NCBI GenBank assembly: GCA_934675735.1
Contig: CAKURR010000005.1
Span: 59,097-123,096, forward strand
Direction of reading: 5' to 3'
Source: an uncultured Clostridia bacterium
GTDB lineage: Bacteria > Bacillota > Clostridia > Christensenellales > Aristaeellaceae
Length of the DNA: 64,000 nt
A model generated the notes under the pieces. That model saw only the letters and a list, made by a program, of their open reading frames with translations, was not told the origin of the DNA and ran no database searches. The translations under genes were made by a program, and so were the position numbers. Each line of letters begins with the position of its first letter. The stretch's first letter is position 1. Below, piece by piece: positions 63,800-64,000 of the stretch.

Positions 63800-64000
63800 T
63801 TACTGCCCCCGGGCCAGCTTGCTGCGAATCTTGGTCGAGGCGAACTCGATGACCAGCATCAGTACAATCATCGCGAGGATGAACGAGCCGACCATCGTCC
63901 AGCGGCGGGAGTTGATGCACTGAATCAGCGCCGCGCCGATGCCGCCCGCGCCGACGATGCCCAGCGTGGTCGCGTCCTTGATGTTGATATCAAAGCGGTA
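63800..64000 (-). CDS. phnE: phosphonate-type ABC transporter permease, C-terminal part (runs off the window)
   Basis: 66 codons read YRFDINIKDATTLGIVGAGGIG, then ALIQCINSRRW and a last membrane helix VGSFILAMIVLMLVIEFAS before the basic tail KIRSKLARGQ and a TAA. NxKDATxLGIVGAGGIG is the hallmark of the PhnE/PtxC permease family (phosphonate or phosphite import). The gene continues beyond the window edge, where its binding protein and ATPase may lie. It is oriented toward the nucleotidase gene, so uptake of a phosphorus source and nucleotide dephosphorylation may be linked. Confidence 0.8.
   Translation of the reverse strand, partial: YRFDINIKDATTLGIVGAGGIGAALIQCINSRRWTMVGSFILAMIVLMLVIEFASTKIRSKLARGQ

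Noticed and set aside
1..64000. rRNA or tRNA genes
   Set aside because: None was recognised when reading through; a tRNAscan or Rfam search would be decisive.

Overview
The window looks like a chromosomal segment of a high-GC (roughly 60%) anaerobic Clostridia-type Firmicute, plausibly a gut Oscillospirales- or Christensenellales-like bacterium. The pointers are the DUF896 and DUF1934 proteins, BioY and ECF S-components, LacI-regulated sugar ABC importers without their own ATPase, TTGACA-17-TATAAT promoters with strong AGGAGG ribosome binding sites, an L10 leader of Firmicute type, and the block rpmG-secE-nusG-rplK-rplA-rplJ-rplL. This is inference from gene content. No rRNA or tRNA gene, CRISPR array or prophage was seen.

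Layout. 0-9.3 kb: two tandem alpha/beta hydrolases (minus), a coiled-coil membrane protein paired with an Hsp70-like ATPase, the amino-sugar genes nagB-nagA with a Nudix-like gene, a DUF896 gene, and three SAM methyltransferases with a GNAT remnant between them. 9.3-18.7 kb: bioY, argS, a DUF815 AAA ATPase with two small membrane proteins, and a MarR regulator followed by a heterodimeric ABC exporter. 18.7-31.5 kb: a kinase-domain protein with an ECF S-component, a MoxR/DUF58/membrane protein/lipoprotein operon, a secreted 5'-nucleotidase C-terminal domain protein, a metallo-beta-lactamase-fold hydrolase, and a cobalamin-riboswitch-controlled btuF-btuC-btuD locus. 30.4-35.6 kb: a LacI regulator with a binding protein and two permeases for a sugar, then an ANTAR protein with a degenerate receiver. 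36-45.8 kb: an unusual operon of a Pro/Thr/Glu-rich secreted protein, two HlyD-like adaptors, a beta-propeller/solute-binding fusion, two sugar-type permeases and a MacB-like permease. 46-52.7 kb: a decayed IS1182-type transposase, an Rsm22-type methyltransferase, an ECF S-component, two GT-C-like membrane proteins, a DUF1934 protein and an UlaG-like hydrolase. 52.8-59.3 kb: ribosomal and transcription genes, with a lipoprotein and an ECF sigma/putative anti-sigma pair between rplA and rplJ. 59.7-64 kb: a dehydrogenase with an adjacent MerR regulator, a cytoplasmic 5'-nucleotidase and the end of a phnE-like permease.

Intergenic space is filled by at least four families of palindromic repeats. 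R1 and R3 are chains of short hairpins, R2 is a large nested inverted repeat, and R4 is a short GC palindrome. In R1, four stems vary between copies by compensatory base changes, so the structure itself appears to be selected.

Regulatory logic readable from sequence: a shared GTTAG-N6-CTAAC palindrome sits in the start region of two hydrolase promoters, and related half-sites lie in the marR promoter. A MerR-type 19-bp-spacer promoter with a dyad drives the dehydrogenase next to merR. There are also LacI-type palindromes, a BirA-like site before bioY, a B12 riboswitch with a terminator, and an L10 leader with an attenuator. The best candidate for an undescribed system is the 36-45.8 kb operon. 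It mixes importer and exporter envelope parts, and none of its three transport modules has a local ATPase.
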